A DNA stretch of 5,688 nucleotides, from positions 1-5,688 of the forward strand of contig JAJZEY010000379.1 of assembly GCA_021805585.1 (NCBI GenBank), read 5' to 3'. Position numbers and translations under genes: made by a program. The stretch is from Planctomycetota bacterium (GTDB lineage Bacteria > Planctomycetota > Phycisphaerae > WQYP01). The number at the start of each line of letters is the position of its first letter. The first letter of the stretch is position 1. The notes under the pieces were generated by a model, which saw nothing but the letters and a program-made list of their open reading frames with translations, was not told the DNA's origin and ran no database searches. Shown here piece by piece: positions 4,691 to 5,688 of the stretch.

Positions 4691-5688
4691 ACGCTTTTGC
4701 CCTCCGATAAAAGCAATTTTGCCTGGGCGATCCGCACGCGGTGAATTTCTTCCATAAGGGTGCGGCCAATCTGGCCAAAGAACCGTTTTTCCAGCCGACG
4801 GCGGTTCCCCGGTACCTTCTGCACAAGTTCCTTGACGCTTATGTTGTCCATCACACGGCTGCGAATATATTGGATGGCGGCGGCAACCTGCGCATCGGGA
4901 ACGTGGAGGATATCCGTTGACTGTCGGGTCACCACACGCATTGGCGAAATAAATGTTTCGGAGGGCGCAGCTCCATTTCCGGCAAACAGTTGTGCCAGCA
5001 CGCCGACCGCCGCCCGGCCAACCTGCCGAAAGCCGGGCACAATGCTGGAGATGCGCGTATGCGCCAGATGACAGAGCAGGTCGTCGTTATCCACTCCAAG
5101 CACGGCGATTTCCTCCGGGACTTTCCAGGCGGTATCGGCCATTTCCTGAAGCAACTCCGTTGCGAAGAAATCATTGGCGGCAAAAATTCCAACCGGCAAT
5201 TGCAACGATCCGACCCACGCCCGAACGACGTCCCTCCAATTCTGTTTTCCACAGTCGAAATACGGAACGGCCGGGAACGATTTGCCGTTGTGGTCCTGCG
5301 GGCGTGCCGATAGACGCAACGCATCGTTAAACCCGACCCGGCGCAGACGGGAATACTCGTGAAACGCGTCACCAAAAAAGGCAAAGTGCCGGAGGCCCAA
5401 ACCTTGAAAATGTTCCGCCGCCAGGCGTCCCACCGCCAGGTCATCGCTCGAAATCGCGGGCCATTTTGGTCTGGTGCAGAACGGGTAAAGTTCGACTTTC
5501 GGGCCGGGGATTGGTTCAAGGACGTTCCGCAAGGTGCAACCAAGTTTCTCATAATTCTGCAACCTGAGGTTCTCATAAATGATTCCATGCGGAGCAAAGG
5601 ATCGCATTTCTCGCAGCTGACGGTGCCCGCTCGGGTCGTCAATCCGGGCGAACAATTGGAATTGCCATTGCTGGGAGCCTCTCTGCCG
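4675..5688 (-). CDS. XylR-like LacI/AraC regulator, 5' partial and C-terminally truncated
   Basis: A sugar-responsive transcription factor of the XylR type: a periplasmic-binding-protein-like sensor followed by an AraC DNA-binding domain. The frame is open through the right edge, so the start lies outside; a TTG at 5655 is internal. Of 337 visible codons, residues about 1-260 form the LacI-like sensor, with SSDDLAVGRLAAEHF at 80-94, FAANDFFATELL (169-180), GVDNDDLLC (198-206) and the linker VVTRQSTD (252-259). The first helix-turn-helix follows at about 282-325 (ISVKELVQKVPGNRRRLEKRF, then MEEIHRVRIAQAKLLL). After SEGKSV (328-333) the protein stops within four residues, and the second helix-turn-helix, containing the usual IA-x-x-CGF helix, is absent. 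Its last part survives in another frame just downstream (4690-4550). DNA binding is probably impaired, so this is likely a pseudogene. The ligand cannot be inferred. Confidence 0.88.
   Translation of the reverse strand, partial: RQRGSQQWQFQLFARIDDPSGHRQLREMRSFAPHGIIYENLRLQNYEKLGCTLRNVLEPIPGPKVELYPFCTRPKWPAISSDDLAVGRLAAEHFQGLGLRHFAFFGDAFHEYSRLRRVGFNDALRLSARPQDHNGKSFPAVPYFDCGKQNWRDVVRAWVGSLQLPVGIFAANDFFATELLQEMADTAWKVPEEIAVLGVDNDDLLCHLAHTRISSIVPGFRQVGRAAVGVLAQLFAGNGAAPSETFISPMRVVTRQSTDILHVPDAQVAAAIQYIRSRVMDNISVKELVQKVPGNRRRLEKRFFGQIGRTLMEEIHRVRIAQAKLLLSEGKSVESPA

Noticed and set aside
5653..5655. TTG at 5655 as the start of the XylR-like gene
   Set aside because: The frame is open for 11 further codons to the window edge, and the sensor domain would lack its N-terminal part, so the gene begins outside the window.

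Overview
The window holds four intact housekeeping genes, one edge-cut and damaged regulator gene, and two non-coding stretches rich in repeats. Moderate GC content, the wording of the ScpA and inositol-monophosphatase-like proteins, and the XylR-type (LacI-like sensor plus AraC DNA-binding) regulator fit the Planctomycetes/PVC group, possibly a Phycisphaerae-like lineage. That placement is inferred from recalled family resemblance; no marker gene or rRNA is present.

Layout. Positions 1-485 have no convincing gene. They carry a three-fold GGAGG-type array at the edge, one copy of a dispersed CTTTGTG-type repeat, and a pair of GC-rich palindromic repeats 74 bp apart. scpA (486-1373, +) follows, starting without a visible Shine-Dalgarno. 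It converges on a minus-strand cluster read from right to left: apt (4122-3607), pssA (3515-2568) and an inositol-monophosphatase-family gene (2514-1486). The 112-bp convergent gap contains a 13-bp tandem repeat. A non-coding stretch of about 430 bp (4123-4549) lies before apt and carries a second copy of the dispersed repeat. From 4550 to the right edge is a XylR-like regulator on the minus strand. Its start lies outside the window. Its second AraC helix-turn-helix appears to have been deleted with a frameshift, leaving the last part of the domain in another frame downstream of a premature stop.

Functions. ScpA is the kleisin of the SMC condensin complex. Apt salvages adenine to AMP, PssA commits CDP-diacylglycerol to phosphatidylserine, and the phosphatase-family protein probably acts on a small sugar or inositol phosphate. 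The three minus-strand genes could be co-transcribed (gaps of 91 and 53 nt), but their functions form no single pathway, and a plausible separate promoter lies before pssA. No defence system, mobile-element enzyme, CRISPR array or RNA gene was found. The most noteworthy items are the broken XylR-like gene and the palindromic and dispersed repeats.
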